A DNA stretch of 54,084 bases from Pseudomonadales bacterium (lineage in GTDB: Bacteria > Pseudomonadota > Gammaproteobacteria > Pseudomonadales > Azotimanducaceae): positions 1 to 54,084 of the forward strand of contig JADHNT010000004.1 in the NCBI GenBank assembly GCA_016779385.1. Direction: 5' to 3'. This document shows, in pieces, positions 19,242 to 29,304 of the stretch; position 1 is the stretch's first letter; every line of letters begins with the position of its first letter. The position numbers were made by a program, and so were the translations under genes. A model generated the notes under the pieces. It saw only the letters and a list, made by a program, of their open reading frames with translations, was not told the origin of the DNA and searched no databases.

Positions 19242-19721
19242 TTAGTTTGCGCCTTCCCCGGAAGCGAGGCGCTGCGCTGCGGACCGATAGGGGCCCTTAG
19301 CCTCTACTAGAGGCCCGACCTTGCCGAGGCCGAAGGGTGGCATATTGGCGTAGACCGATTCAAAGGCGCCGGCCTGAGCGAGATAGGTCTCGTGCCAAAT
19401 GCCCACGGAGCCATCGGTGCCTACGGCGCGATTGAAGGCCTGCCAGGCCGGTAGGTGCTCTGCTTCCCGAGCACTGGCGTAGGCCATGAGCTGATCGATA
19501 GAGCGCCAGTACTGAACGAGGATGAGCGTCCGGGAAAACCACATCTCATGGCTCATAAAGCCGAGCGTGGGATTCTGATAAAGCTCCCGCAGCATGCGGG
19601 GCATGGCCCGGGCGACGGGCAACCACTTGTGAACAGCCCAGGGCCTATTGAGGCGCATGCCAATGAGGAAAAGGACGACGTCCCCCTCCACCGCGGCGGT
19701 CATGCGAGCAGCCTGAATCAT
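19242..19721 (-). CDS. DUF4188-family protein
   Basis: This 159-residue protein matches my memory of the DUF4188 family (annotated in some genomes as monooxygenase-family or phenylacetaldoxime-dehydratase-like), with VLFLIGMRLNRPWAVHKWLP near residue 17 and MLRELYQNPTLGFM near 43. It probably has a dimeric ferredoxin-like fold. The real substrate is unknown. It is divergent from the flavin monooxygenase gene over 125 bp, which could place both under one control region. Confidence 0.7.
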   Translation of the reverse strand: MIQAARMTAAVEGDVVLFLIGMRLNRPWAVHKWLPVARAMPRMLRELYQNPTLGFMSHEMWFSRTLILVQYWRSIDQLMAYASAREAEHLPAWQAFNRAVGTDGSVGIWHETYLAQAGAFESVYANMPPFGLGKVGPLVEAKGPYRSAAQRLASGEGAN

Positions 19722-19846
19722 TGGGGGTGAGCCTCCCTATGCCTTGCTCCGGGGCGATGCCCGGAGGCTAGCCTTTCTCTCCAGGGGAGGCCAGCAGTCG
19801 TGCTAGCCTTGCCGGTTGATGATTCACACCGCTTAAGGAAGACCCC

Positions 19847-21328
19847 ATGGATCCGGTAGATGTTGTCATCGTAGGCGCAGGGATCTCGGGCATCAGCGCA
19901 GCGGTGCACCTTCGTCAGCAGTGCCCAGAACTCAAGGTGGTCATGCTTGAGGCACGGGGGTCCGTGGGGGGCACCTGGGATCTGTTCCGATACCCCGGAG
20001 TCCGCTCCGACTCGGACATGCACACCCTGGGCTTCGCCTTTAAGCCCTGGACTGCCGCGAAGGCCATTGCCGATGGGCCCTCCATTCGTAGCTACCTGCG
20101 CGAGACCATGGAGGAATACGCCCTCGAAGGTTTGGTGAGTTTTCACCACAAAGTCCTCGGCGCCGACTGGGATAGCGGAGCCCAGCGCTGGGCCCTACGG
20201 GTGGACACGCCCCAAGGCGAGTCCGTAATCGCGAGCCGGTTCCTCTTTATGTGCGGCGGCTACTACCGCTACGATCAAGCCTACGAGGCGCCCATCCCCG
20301 GCCTGGAGACCTTCGCAGGAAAGCGCGCGCACCCGCAATTTTGGCCGGAAGATCTAGACTACGCAGGCAAGCGCGTGGCGGTGATCGGCAGCGGCGCAAC
20401 CGCCATGACCCTCGTGCCCGCCATGGCGGAAGGGGGCGCCCAGGTGACCATGGTTCAGCGCTCCCCCACCTACGTGGTGTCCCGGCCCGCCGAGGATCGC
20501 CTTGCCAATGCGCTTCGGTCCTTCTTGCCCGATGCGTGGGCGTACGCCCTTACCCGGTGGAAGAACATCGCCTTCCAGCGCTTCTTCTACCAGCGCACGC
20601 GCACCAAACCCGAGGATACGAAGCGTCGCATGCTGGCCATGCTGAAGAAGGCCCTGCCGGCAGAGATGGTCGACGCCCACTTTACGCCGCGCTACAACCC
20701 TTGGGATGAGCGGGTGTGCTTGGTCCCCGATGGCGATCTTTTCAAGGCGCTTCAATCTGAGAAAGCAACCGTGGTGACCGGGGAGATCGAGACCGTGACC
20801 CCCGGGGGACTCCGGCTCAAGGATGGCACTTCCGTGGAGGCCGATATTCTCATCACCGCCACGGGCCTTAAGCTCGCGGTGCTGTCGGACATCTCCCTCA
20901 CGCGCGACGGCAATCCCATCGACCTTCCCGAGACCTATAGCTACAAGGGAATGATGTTCTCCGGAGTGCCCAATCTCGTGCAGACCTTTGGCTATATCAA
21001 TGCTTCCTGGACGCTACGCGCGGATCTCACCTCCGATTACGTCGCGCGGCTTCTTCGGCACATGTCGGATCAGGGCTTTGCCTCCGTGACGCCGACGCTG
21101 CGGCCGGAAGACGGGAACATGCCGGCCCGCCCCTGGATCGATGATTTCTCCCCCGGTTATATGCAGCGGGAGATGCACCGCTTCCCGAAGCAGGGCACGG
21201 GGCCCTGGCGCAATACGCAGGATTTCGCGACGGATAAGCGTCTGGCGGCCGAGCCCCTGGAGGCCGATGGGGTGCTGGCCTTCGAGACGCCGAAGGCGGG
21301 GGAAGACGCAGTTCAAGCCGCGGCCTAG
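19847..21328 (+). CDS. FAD/NADPH-dependent monooxygenase, Baeyer-Villiger type
   Basis: This 493-residue flavoprotein should insert oxygen into a ketone or hydroxylate a substrate using NADPH and O2. It has an FAD Rossmann motif VGAGISGIS at residue 9, GTWDLFRYPGVRSD, a second Rossmann motif IGSGATAMT near 180, and the Baeyer-Villiger fingerprint F-x-G-x3-H-x3-W-P (FAGKRAHPQFWP) near 160. The sequence resembles class B enzymes that act on steroids or long-chain substrates. The substrate cannot be read from sequence. The ATG follows AAGGAAG. The GNAT gene starts directly after its stop. Confidence 0.85.
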   Translation: MDPVDVVIVGAGISGISAAVHLRQQCPELKVVMLEARGSVGGTWDLFRYPGVRSDSDMHTLGFAFKPWTAAKAIADGPSIRSYLRETMEEYALEGLVSFHHKVLGADWDSGAQRWALRVDTPQGESVIASRFLFMCGGYYRYDQAYEAPIPGLETFAGKRAHPQFWPEDLDYAGKRVAVIGSGATAMTLVPAMAEGGAQVTMVQRSPTYVVSRPAEDRLANALRSFLPDAWAYALTRWKNIAFQRFFYQRTRTKPEDTKRRMLAMLKKALPAEMVDAHFTPRYNPWDERVCLVPDGDLFKALQSEKATVVTGEIETVTPGGLRLKDGTSVEADILITATGLKLAVLSDISLTRDGNPIDLPETYSYKGMMFSGVPNLVQTFGYINASWTLRADLTSDYVARLLRHMSDQGFASVTPTLRPEDGNMPARPWIDDFSPGYMQREMHRFPKQGTGPWRNTQDFATDKRLAAEPLEADGVLAFETPKAGEDAVQAAA

Positions 21329-21862
21329 ATGAATCGCCAGCCCATCCTTGTGGGAGAAGGCCTCGTCCTTCGTCCCCTCGAGGTGTCCGATCGGGCAGGG
21401 CTCTATGAGGCGGCGAGCGATCCTTTGATCTGGGAACAACATCCGGCGAAGGATCGTTGGCAGCCAGGACCCTTTGACGCGTTCTTTGAGGCGGCGGTGG
21501 CGTCCCAGGGGGCACTGCTCATCCAAGACGGCGAGGGAGAGGTGCTGGGCACCTCGCGCTACTACGACGAAGATGGCGCGCATTCCGTCGCCATCGGCTA
21601 CACCTTTCTGCGTCGCAGCCATTGGGGCGGAGCCACGAACGCGCGGGTGAAGGCGCTCATGCTGAACCACGCCTTTAAACGCGTTGAAGAGGTCCGCTTT
21701 CATGTTGGCCGGGACAACCTTCGTTCCCAGAAAGCGCTCGCAAAGCTCGGGGCGGAGCCGATTCCCGCCCCCGATCCCGACCCGCGCTTTCCTCCCGAGG
21801 CCTACGCCATCTTTCGCCTATCTCGGGCGCGCTGGGTCCACGAGAGTGCCGCGCAGCAGTGA
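21329..21862 (+). CDS. GNAT-family N-acetyltransferase
   Basis: This 177-residue protein has the layout of RimJ/RimL-like GNAT enzymes: LVLRPLEVSDRAGLYEAASDP at the start, LGTSRYYD, IGYTFLRRSHWGG near the acetyl-CoA-binding strand, and ALMLNHAFKRVEEVRFHVGRDNLRSQKALAKLGA at the end. It should acetylate an amine using acetyl-CoA; the substrate is unknown. The ATG directly abuts the TAG of the monooxygenase and has no clear Shine-Dalgarno, so it probably depends on translation of the upstream gene. Confidence 0.85.
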   Translation: MNRQPILVGEGLVLRPLEVSDRAGLYEAASDPLIWEQHPAKDRWQPGPFDAFFEAAVASQGALLIQDGEGEVLGTSRYYDEDGAHSVAIGYTFLRRSHWGGATNARVKALMLNHAFKRVEEVRFHVGRDNLRSQKALAKLGAEPIPAPDPDPRFPPEAYAIFRLSRARWVHESAAQQ

Positions 21863-22933
<1,071 letters not shown>

Positions 22934-22937
22934 GGCC

Positions 22938-24185
22938 ATGACCCAGCGGGTCGTCATCGGTGCGGGGGTCGTGGGGCTAGCTACGGCCCTCGCGCTGCAG
23001 CGGCCCGGGGTAACCGTCACCCTCATCGATCGCCTGGCGCCGGGCTCGGGGACAAGCAGCGGCAACGCAGGCATTATTGCCGCGGGCTCGGTGCATCCCG
23101 AGTCCATGCCCGGATTGCTCGCCAACCTTCCTAGCATGTTGCTGAATCCCCAGGGCCCCCTGCGCCTACGCCCCAGCTTTCTGCTTAAGCAGCTCCCTTG
23201 GCTAGTGCGCTTTCTGGCGCAGGCCCGACCCGTCCGGGTTGAGGCCGCTTCGGTGGCAATCAGCGCCCTATCCAAGCCTGCCCTTCGCTATTGGGATGGA
23301 CTGCTTCAGCAGGTGGGCTTGCCGTCACCCTTCACGCGAAAGGGCCTGCTCTACGCCTTTGGCTCCCATCGCGGCTTTACCGCGGCCCTCCGGCATAACG
23401 TTTACCGAACGCGGCGGGGCATTCCCTTCGAAATCCTTGACGGCCCGGCGGCCCGCGCTCTCGAGCCAGCCCTCGCGCCGAGCCTCGCCGGAGCCATCTA
23501 CGCGCCGGAGGCGGCGCACCATCCCTGGCCCCAAACCCTGTCAGATCAGCTCTTTGAGCGCTTTAGGGCCCGGGGCGGTCACTTTGTACGGGGGTCGGTG
23601 GCCGCGCTGGCGCGGGAAGGAAGACAGGTACGCGTTAATGGCCTCGGCGCTCAACCTCTGGCGGATCAACTTTTCCTTTGCGCTGGCGCCTACAGCGCGA
23701 CCTTAGCAAAACAGCTGGGCTGGGCCGTGCCCCTCGCTTCGGAGCGGGGCTACCACATCCTGCATCCAGACCCAGGGTTAAGGCTGACGCGAACCGTACT
23801 GTTCCCTGAGCTCGGTTTTGCCGCTACTCCCATGGCAGAGGGGCTGCGGCTGGCGGGAACGGTGGAGCTGGCGTCCCTCGAAGCGCCGCCGGCCTGGGGC
23901 CGAGCTAAGGTGCTGAGCCACAATGCGCGAAAGATGCTCCCCGCTCTGAAGGGCCCGGGAGTGAGACCCTGGCTCGGCTTTCGACCGAGCCTTCCCGATA
24001 GCCTGCCCGTGCTTGGGGCGGCGCCGGACGCACCCCAGGGGATCTTCTTTGCGTTCGGCCATGGCCACCTTGGCCTTACCCAAGCCGCGGTCTCCGCGGC
24101 ATGCCTTGCGGCCCTAGCAGAAGGCGAAACGCCCCCCCTGGAGCTCGCGTCCTACCGAATCAATCGTCCCTTTCCCCTGCTTTAA
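22938..24185 (+). CDS. FAD-dependent amino-acid oxidase/dehydrogenase (DadA/DAO family)
   Basis: This 415-residue protein is a DAO-family flavoprotein. It begins with VVIGAGVVGLATALALQ, continues with SSGNAGIIAAGSVHPESMPGL as in DadA-like D-amino-acid dehydrogenases, and ends with LGFRPSLPDSLPVLGAAP and FAFGHGHLGLTQA. It should oxidise an amine or D-amino acid; the substrate is unknown. It follows the nitronate monooxygenase gene by 5 bp and probably shares its transcript. It ends tail to tail with the NhaC-type gene, 21 bp away. Confidence 0.85.
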   Translation: MTQRVVIGAGVVGLATALALQRPGVTVTLIDRLAPGSGTSSGNAGIIAAGSVHPESMPGLLANLPSMLLNPQGPLRLRPSFLLKQLPWLVRFLAQARPVRVEAASVAISALSKPALRYWDGLLQQVGLPSPFTRKGLLYAFGSHRGFTAALRHNVYRTRRGIPFEILDGPAARALEPALAPSLAGAIYAPEAAHHPWPQTLSDQLFERFRARGGHFVRGSVAALAREGRQVRVNGLGAQPLADQLFLCAGAYSATLAKQLGWAVPLASERGYHILHPDPGLRLTRTVLFPELGFAATPMAEGLRLAGTVELASLEAPPAWGRAKVLSHNARKMLPALKGPGVRPWLGFRPSLPDSLPVLGAAPDAPQGIFFAFGHGHLGLTQAAVSAACLAALAEGETPPLELASYRINRPFPLL

Positions 24186-24206
24186 AGTCCCGGAGCTTCT
24201 CGGCAC

Positions 24207-25613
24207 CTAGAGCGACAGCCCCAATAGCAGATAGGCCCCAAGGCTCAGGCCCGCTACCGCAAAGGCGTAGGGAAGCTGGGTTTTAACGTGATCCATGTGG
24301 TCCGATGCCGCGCCCGTGGACGCCAAAATCGAGGTATCCGACAGGGGAGAGCAGTGATCCCCAAAAACCCCACCACCGGCCACCGCCGCGAGGGTGGCGT
24401 AGACCAGAGGCCCAAGGGCGCCTCCGGAGAAACCCAAGGCGAGGGGGACGGCCAAGGGAACCATGATCGCGTAGGTGCCCCAGGAGGTGCCGGTAGAGAA
24501 GGCCACGGCGCCAGTCAAGAGGAAGGCGAGAGGTGGGAGAAGGGCTGGGCTGAGCCAACCTTCGGTCATGGCCAGGATCACTTCCGCCGTCTGCATAGCT
24601 TCGGACAGCGCGTTCAAGGCGTAGGCGAGGGCGAGAATAATTACCGCCGGCATGATCCCCTTCACCCCGGTGACGGCGGTGCGGGTAATTTCTTCGAGGG
24701 GAAAGCCTTGGATCCGCATGATCACCGCGGACACAACCACGGCCAGCAGGAACGCCTCCATGGGCTTAGCGCTGCCGACGAGGACCACGGCCGTGAGAGC
24801 AAAGCCAATGACCACGAGCACGGGGAAAAAGAAGTTCCAGAAGAGGCTGGTCTTCACCCCCTCGTAGGGCTCGAGCCCCGTCAGCTCCTCCGCCAGCATG
24901 GGCTGGCTACCGGGCCGAAGAACCTGTCCCGATGTCTGAGCCCGGCGCTCAGCCTTCGCCATGGGACCCCAATCCGGGAAAATTCCGAGGGCAATGAGCG
25001 CTACGAGCAGGACTGCCATCCAGGCGTAGATGTTGTAAGGCACGGAAGCTACGAACACTGCCATGGCTTCATCCGCCGTGCCAATGGGGCCCATGCCGAT
25101 GGTGAGCCCTGCTACAAATACGGCCCAGCCCGTGATGGGGACGAGAATGCTTACCGGGGCCGAGGTGGAATCACAGATATAGGCCAGCTTTTCTCGGCTG
25201 ATGCGGTATTGATCGGACAACTTGCGCATGGTGCTGCCGACGAAGAGAGGGCTGAAGTAATCGCTGAAATACACGAAGGTGCCCATAAGCCAAGTCATGA
25301 GCTGCACCCGACGGCGGGACATGGCTTGCCGGCTGATATAGGCGGAGAAGTTCTCGATGGCCCCGGTGCGCTGAAAAAACGCAATCAGCATGCCAATAAA
25401 GAATTCAAGGAGCATGACCCAGGAAAAGCCTTCATTACCCAGGGCGGTAACCAGTAGCTTGGGAAAGCCCGCAAGCCCCAGCCCCGCCACGAGCACTCCA
25501 GCGAGGCAGGCCACGGCCAAGGCAAAGAGCGTGTTACGCGTCAAGAAGGCTAGAACGATAGCCGTAGATGCGGGGACGAGGGCAAGGGCGCCAAGGCCTT
25601 CTATGGGATCCAT
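24207..25613 (-). CDS. NhaC-superfamily antiporter/transporter
   Basis: This 468-residue polytopic membrane protein has about eleven hydrophobic segments and the NhaC-family signatures GVFGDHCSPLSDTSILAST near the C-terminus and FVYFSDYFSPLFVGS. Family members exchange Na+ and H+, and some move organic acids or amino acids. It starts 8 bp after the PQQ dehydrogenase stop, so the two are probably cotranscribed. A second NhaC-type gene lies at 33966-35420 but is clearly divergent from this one in sequence. Confidence 0.82.
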   Translation of the reverse strand: MDPIEGLGALALVPASTAIVLAFLTRNTLFALAVACLAGVLVAGLGLAGFPKLLVTALGNEGFSWVMLLEFFIGMLIAFFQRTGAIENFSAYISRQAMSRRRVQLMTWLMGTFVYFSDYFSPLFVGSTMRKLSDQYRISREKLAYICDSTSAPVSILVPITGWAVFVAGLTIGMGPIGTADEAMAVFVASVPYNIYAWMAVLLVALIALGIFPDWGPMAKAERRAQTSGQVLRPGSQPMLAEELTGLEPYEGVKTSLFWNFFFPVLVVIGFALTAVVLVGSAKPMEAFLLAVVVSAVIMRIQGFPLEEITRTAVTGVKGIMPAVIILALAYALNALSEAMQTAEVILAMTEGWLSPALLPPLAFLLTGAVAFSTGTSWGTYAIMVPLAVPLALGFSGGALGPLVYATLAAVAGGGVFGDHCSPLSDTSILASTGAASDHMDHVKTQLPYAFAVAGLSLGAYLLLGLSL

Positions 25614-25621
25614 AGGCGTTC

Positions 25622-27712
25622 CTATTGATCCTCAGCTGGAGGTAGGGCAAAGGCGACGAGGAAATCACCGCCGCCGGAACTGAAGCCCTCAAAGCGCGAA
25701 TCGCCCCCGGCGGCTATGACGACGAAGCTTTGCCAAGCCCCAGATGAGGTCTGGACAGCATAGGCCATGGGGGTGGCCAGCCCGGAGTAGGGGAGAGCGT
25801 GCTCCCAGAGTAGGGTGCCGCTTTGTGCATCGTAGGCACGGAAGCGCTCATCGGCGGAAGCGCCCAGGAACAGAAGACCACCCGCCGTCAGTAGGGGGCC
25901 ACCCTGGCCGAGCATCCCCGTACCCAAGTCAAGGGGCAGACGCTTCGAGAGCGGATCTTGCCCGTGGGGCTGGCGGAAATGGGGTTGCTCCCTCGCAAGA
26001 TCGAAGCTCACGACCTCGTTAAAGGGGCCACCGGCGCAGGGCAGGGGCGCCGCTGGAAACTCCCGGGCCATGAAATGGGAGGTGCCGCGCTGCCAGGCGA
26101 GCTCCGCCCCCGGAGGCACGTCGAGGGCCGCCTTCAGCGCCTCCCAGGCCTCTCGCGGCGGCCGATAGGCGCCCTCGTCTAGCGCCTTAAGGTCGACCGC
26201 CCGATCCCAGCTGGCCAGCGTCGGCAATACCGCCGCAACCGCCGTGCGGGGAATCAATTTCGTTCGTGATGCCAGGCTTTGAATGTGGAAGGCCAAGTTC
26301 TGCCGGTCGCTGTCCGCAGCCAGACCGCCCCAGTTGCTCGCCCCCGCATGGCCCGGAAAGCCCAGGGTCCACTCCGTGGTGACGGGGCTAAAGATCGGCC
26401 CCTGCGTCGTCGCCTCCATGAGGCCCCGGCAGCCAAGGGGCACCTGGGCCGGGTCGAAGGGCCGGGCGAAGCGATAGGCTTTCGGGGGAAAGGGCTGGGT
26501 GGGCGATAGATAGGGCGCGAGGGGCCCACCCTGGGGCACGGGACGCTCCTCCACTGGAACCAGGGGCTCGCCCGTTTCCCGATCGAGCAAATAAACGAAG
26601 CCCATCTTGCTGTTCTGGGCCAGGGCCGGAATGTCCTCACCGTTTTGGCGAAGGGTGAAGAGTACTGGGGCCGCCGGGGTATCAAAATCCCAAAAGTCCT
26701 GGTGCACCAGCTGGAAGCGCCACCGCACGTCCCCGGTTTCCCCGTCTAGGGCGACCACGGAGGATCCGTAGTAAGAGCGATCGGGCCCATCATCGCGAAA
26801 ATAATCGGGGGCAGGGTTACCCGTGGGCAGGAAGATGAGGCCCCGGTCGGCGTCCACGGTAAAGCCGGCCCAAACGTTGGGCGTGCCCAGGAGATAGCCG
26901 TCCTTGCTTCGCCGCTCCGGCGCCGGGGGATAGTCCGGCGGCGCCAAATCGAAGGCCCAGCGCAGGGCGCCGGTGCGCACATCAAAGGCCCGGACCACCC
27001 CCGAGGGCGCATCGGTTCGCATATTGTCGGAAATGGCCGAACCCACCACCACCAGATCCTTCACCACGGCGGGCGCGGAAGTGACCTGCACCTCCTCGGG
27101 CCACAGGCGATCACCGATACCCTTGGCCAAATCCACCTCGCCACCGGTGCCAAAATCCCCACAGGGCGTTCCTGTCGCCAAATCGAGGGCGAAGAGCCGG
27201 GCATCGTTCGTGGCCATGAGCACCCGGGCCGCGCAGGCCTTGGTCTCCGCCCGCGCGTCTTCCCATGCGGCCACGGCGCGGCAGTTGGCCTGATTGGGGT
27301 AAGGGCCCGGCCCCACCTTCGGGTCGAAGCGCCACAGCGTCGCCCCGGTGAGGGGATCGAGCGCCAGGACCTGGTTGTGCGGCGTGCAGGCGAGAAGCCT
27401 GCCCTGAGCGAGGATCGGCGTGTTCTGAAAGAATGTCCCCGCGTCGCCGGTGCGCACGGCCCAAGCCAGGCGTAGGTCGCCAACGGCTTCCGGATTGAGT
27501 GCCTCGAGAGGGGAAAAGCGTGCATTCTCCGGGCCGAGGGCATTGGGCCAGGGCGTGGTGCGGCGCACCTGCCCAGATTGATCGAGTGCCGGAGCCTTGG
27601 CTAGAAAGGGCCCGAGCTCAGGTCCTAGGCACCCTAGCAGGAGAGTGCAGACGGTTCCCAGGAGCGCTCCGCGCCAAAGCCGAGGGCCGCGCTCTCCTAA
27701 TCGGTTTCGCAT
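25622..27712 (-). CDS. Lipoprotein PQQ-dependent dehydrogenase
   Basis: This 696-residue protein is a quinoprotein dehydrogenase with an eight-bladed propeller pattern: repeated ALDPLTGATLWRF and ALDGETGDVRWRF motifs. HQDFWDFDTPAAPVLF matches the conserved block of glucose/quinate-type enzymes. An N-terminal LLLGC lipobox (Cys28) suggests a membrane-anchored periplasmic enzyme. There is no five-helix membrane domain as in Gcd and no heme-binding CxxCH. The substrate (sugar, cyclitol or alcohol) is unknown. I chose the ATG at 27712, after GGAAGAGGC, over 27751. PQQ synthesis genes are not in the window. Confidence 0.88.
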   Translation of the reverse strand: MRNRLGERGPRLWRGALLGTVCTLLLGCLGPELGPFLAKAPALDQSGQVRRTTPWPNALGPENARFSPLEALNPEAVGDLRLAWAVRTGDAGTFFQNTPILAQGRLLACTPHNQVLALDPLTGATLWRFDPKVGPGPYPNQANCRAVAAWEDARAETKACAARVLMATNDARLFALDLATGTPCGDFGTGGEVDLAKGIGDRLWPEEVQVTSAPAVVKDLVVVGSAISDNMRTDAPSGVVRAFDVRTGALRWAFDLAPPDYPPAPERRSKDGYLLGTPNVWAGFTVDADRGLIFLPTGNPAPDYFRDDGPDRSYYGSSVVALDGETGDVRWRFQLVHQDFWDFDTPAAPVLFTLRQNGEDIPALAQNSKMGFVYLLDRETGEPLVPVEERPVPQGGPLAPYLSPTQPFPPKAYRFARPFDPAQVPLGCRGLMEATTQGPIFSPVTTEWTLGFPGHAGASNWGGLAADSDRQNLAFHIQSLASRTKLIPRTAVAAVLPTLASWDRAVDLKALDEGAYRPPREAWEALKAALDVPPGAELAWQRGTSHFMAREFPAAPLPCAGGPFNEVVSFDLAREQPHFRQPHGQDPLSKRLPLDLGTGMLGQGGPLLTAGGLLFLGASADERFRAYDAQSGTLLWEHALPYSGLATPMAYAVQTSSGAWQSFVVIAAGGDSRFEGFSSGGGDFLVAFALPPAEDQ

Positions 27713-27837
27713 GCCTCTTCCCCCCAAACGACAAAACCAGGCAGGGACCATAACGGCTCCCCTTCAAAAGTGAAATAAAAGGGGACAGGGCCTGAAGGAC
27801 CCAGTAGCCTGAGGAAAGCTTGAGAAGGGAGCGCACG

Positions 27838-29304
27838 GTGAGCGAACAACCGCATTTAGGGTTTGGCACCCGCCTAGCCTATGGTTTTGGGGCCGTGGCT
27901 CAAGGGGCTAAGTCGAACGGGTTTAACTACCTTCTGCTGTTCTTTTATAGCCAGGTGGTGGGGCTGCCCGCCCAGTGGGTCTCCCTGGCGATTCTTATCG
28001 CATTAATCTTCGATGCGGTCTCCGACCCCCTGGTGGGCTATTTCTCCGATAACCTCCGCTCCTCCTGGGGCCGACGCCACCCCTTTATGTACGCGTCAGC
28101 GGTCCCCGTCTCCTTGGCCTACTACTTTCTTTGGGCGCCCCCGGAGTGGTCTCAGGAAGCGCTGCTGGCCTATTTCCTGGTACTGGCAATATTTATTCGC
28201 ACCACCATCACGCTCTATGACATTCCCTCTACGGCACTGGTGGCTGAGCTCACGGATGATTACGTCGAGCGCTCCCGGATCGTGGGCTTCCGCTATTTCT
28301 TCGGCTGGTGGGGCGGGCTCACCATGGCCGTGCTGGCCTATCTGGTGTTCCTTCCGGAAGCAAAAGGGGGACTGCTTTACACCGAGGGCTGGCGCCATTA
28401 TGGCTTGTCCGCGTCAATCATCATGTTTATCTCCATCGTTGTGTCGAGCTTAGGCACGCACCGGCACATCCCTTACCTCAAGGCGCCAAGCGTGCAACCT
28501 AACGATGAGGGCTTTAGCCTGCGGCGTACGGCCCGGGAGCTGCGGGAAACGCTGGGAAATCCTTCCTTCCTTGTGCTCTTCGCCGCTGCGCTCTTTTCTG
28601 CCGTGGCGGCGGGGGTATCCACGACCCTCTCCATCTACTTCACCCGGCACATGTGGGGCTTCACCACGGAGCAGATTGGCTATCTGCAGTTTCCCTATTT
28701 CTTCTCAGCGATGGTGGCACTCTGGCTTGGGCCCAAGGTAACCCAAACGCTGGGAAAAAAGCCTGCGGCTATCAGCATTACCGCCATCGCTGTGGCCCTA
28801 GCTCCGGCGCTATTCATCTTGCGCATGCTTGACCTGCTCCCGGACAACGGTACGGATGCCCTCTTTTGGATTGTTCTTACCCATGGCGCCATCGAGGTTG
28901 CTTTGATCATTACCTCGTCAATTTTAATCGCCGCCATGATCGCTGACGTCGTAGAAGACAGCGAAATACAAACCGGACGACGCTCCGAGGGAACCTTTTT
29001 CGCCGCCAATACGTTTGCTCAAAAGGCAGTCAATGGCCTTGGGGTCCTTGTCGCGGGCCAACTCTTAGCCTGGGTGGAATTTCCCACTGGGGCCACCCTA
29101 GGGAGCGTTAGCCAAGAGACCATATTTGGCTTGGCGACCTATTACATCCCCGTGCAATGGATCCTTTACGGATTCGCAATTGTCATGATGGCCCTTTATC
29201 GTATTTCCCGCGCCGGGCACGAAGCGAATTTGAACACGCTTCGGGCACGCCGATCATCCGTCTCCGATGGGCAAAACGGAGAACACACAGGAGCTTCCTC
29301 ATGA
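27838..29304 (+). CDS. GPH-family (MFS_2) cation symporter
   Basis: This 488-residue protein has about twelve hydrophobic segments and the glycoside-pentoside-hexuronide symporter signatures LIFDAVSDPLVGYFSDN near residue 58 and VEDSEIQTGRRSEGTFFA near 375. Family members take up sugars, sulfoquinovose or other solutes with Na+ or H+. The substrate is unknown. The GTG at 27838 follows AAGGGAG, which is better than the TTG at 27820. Its stop overlaps the next gene (ATGA). It is divergent from the PQQ dehydrogenase gene across 125 bp. Confidence 0.87.
   Translation: MSEQPHLGFGTRLAYGFGAVAQGAKSNGFNYLLLFFYSQVVGLPAQWVSLAILIALIFDAVSDPLVGYFSDNLRSSWGRRHPFMYASAVPVSLAYYFLWAPPEWSQEALLAYFLVLAIFIRTTITLYDIPSTALVAELTDDYVERSRIVGFRYFFGWWGGLTMAVLAYLVFLPEAKGGLLYTEGWRHYGLSASIIMFISIVVSSLGTHRHIPYLKAPSVQPNDEGFSLRRTARELRETLGNPSFLVLFAAALFSAVAAGVSTTLSIYFTRHMWGFTTEQIGYLQFPYFFSAMVALWLGPKVTQTLGKKPAAISITAIAVALAPALFILRMLDLLPDNGTDALFWIVLTHGAIEVALIITSSILIAAMIADVVEDSEIQTGRRSEGTFFAANTFAQKAVNGLGVLVAGQLLAWVEFPTGATLGSVSQETIFGLATYYIPVQWILYGFAIVMMALYRISRAGHEANLNTLRARRSSVSDGQNGEHTGASS

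Noticed and set aside
24288-25457. 389-codon plus-strand open frame opposite the NhaC-type gene
   Set aside because: Its composition is Gly/His/Arg-rich and without known motifs, as expected for antisense of a GC-rich membrane-protein gene.
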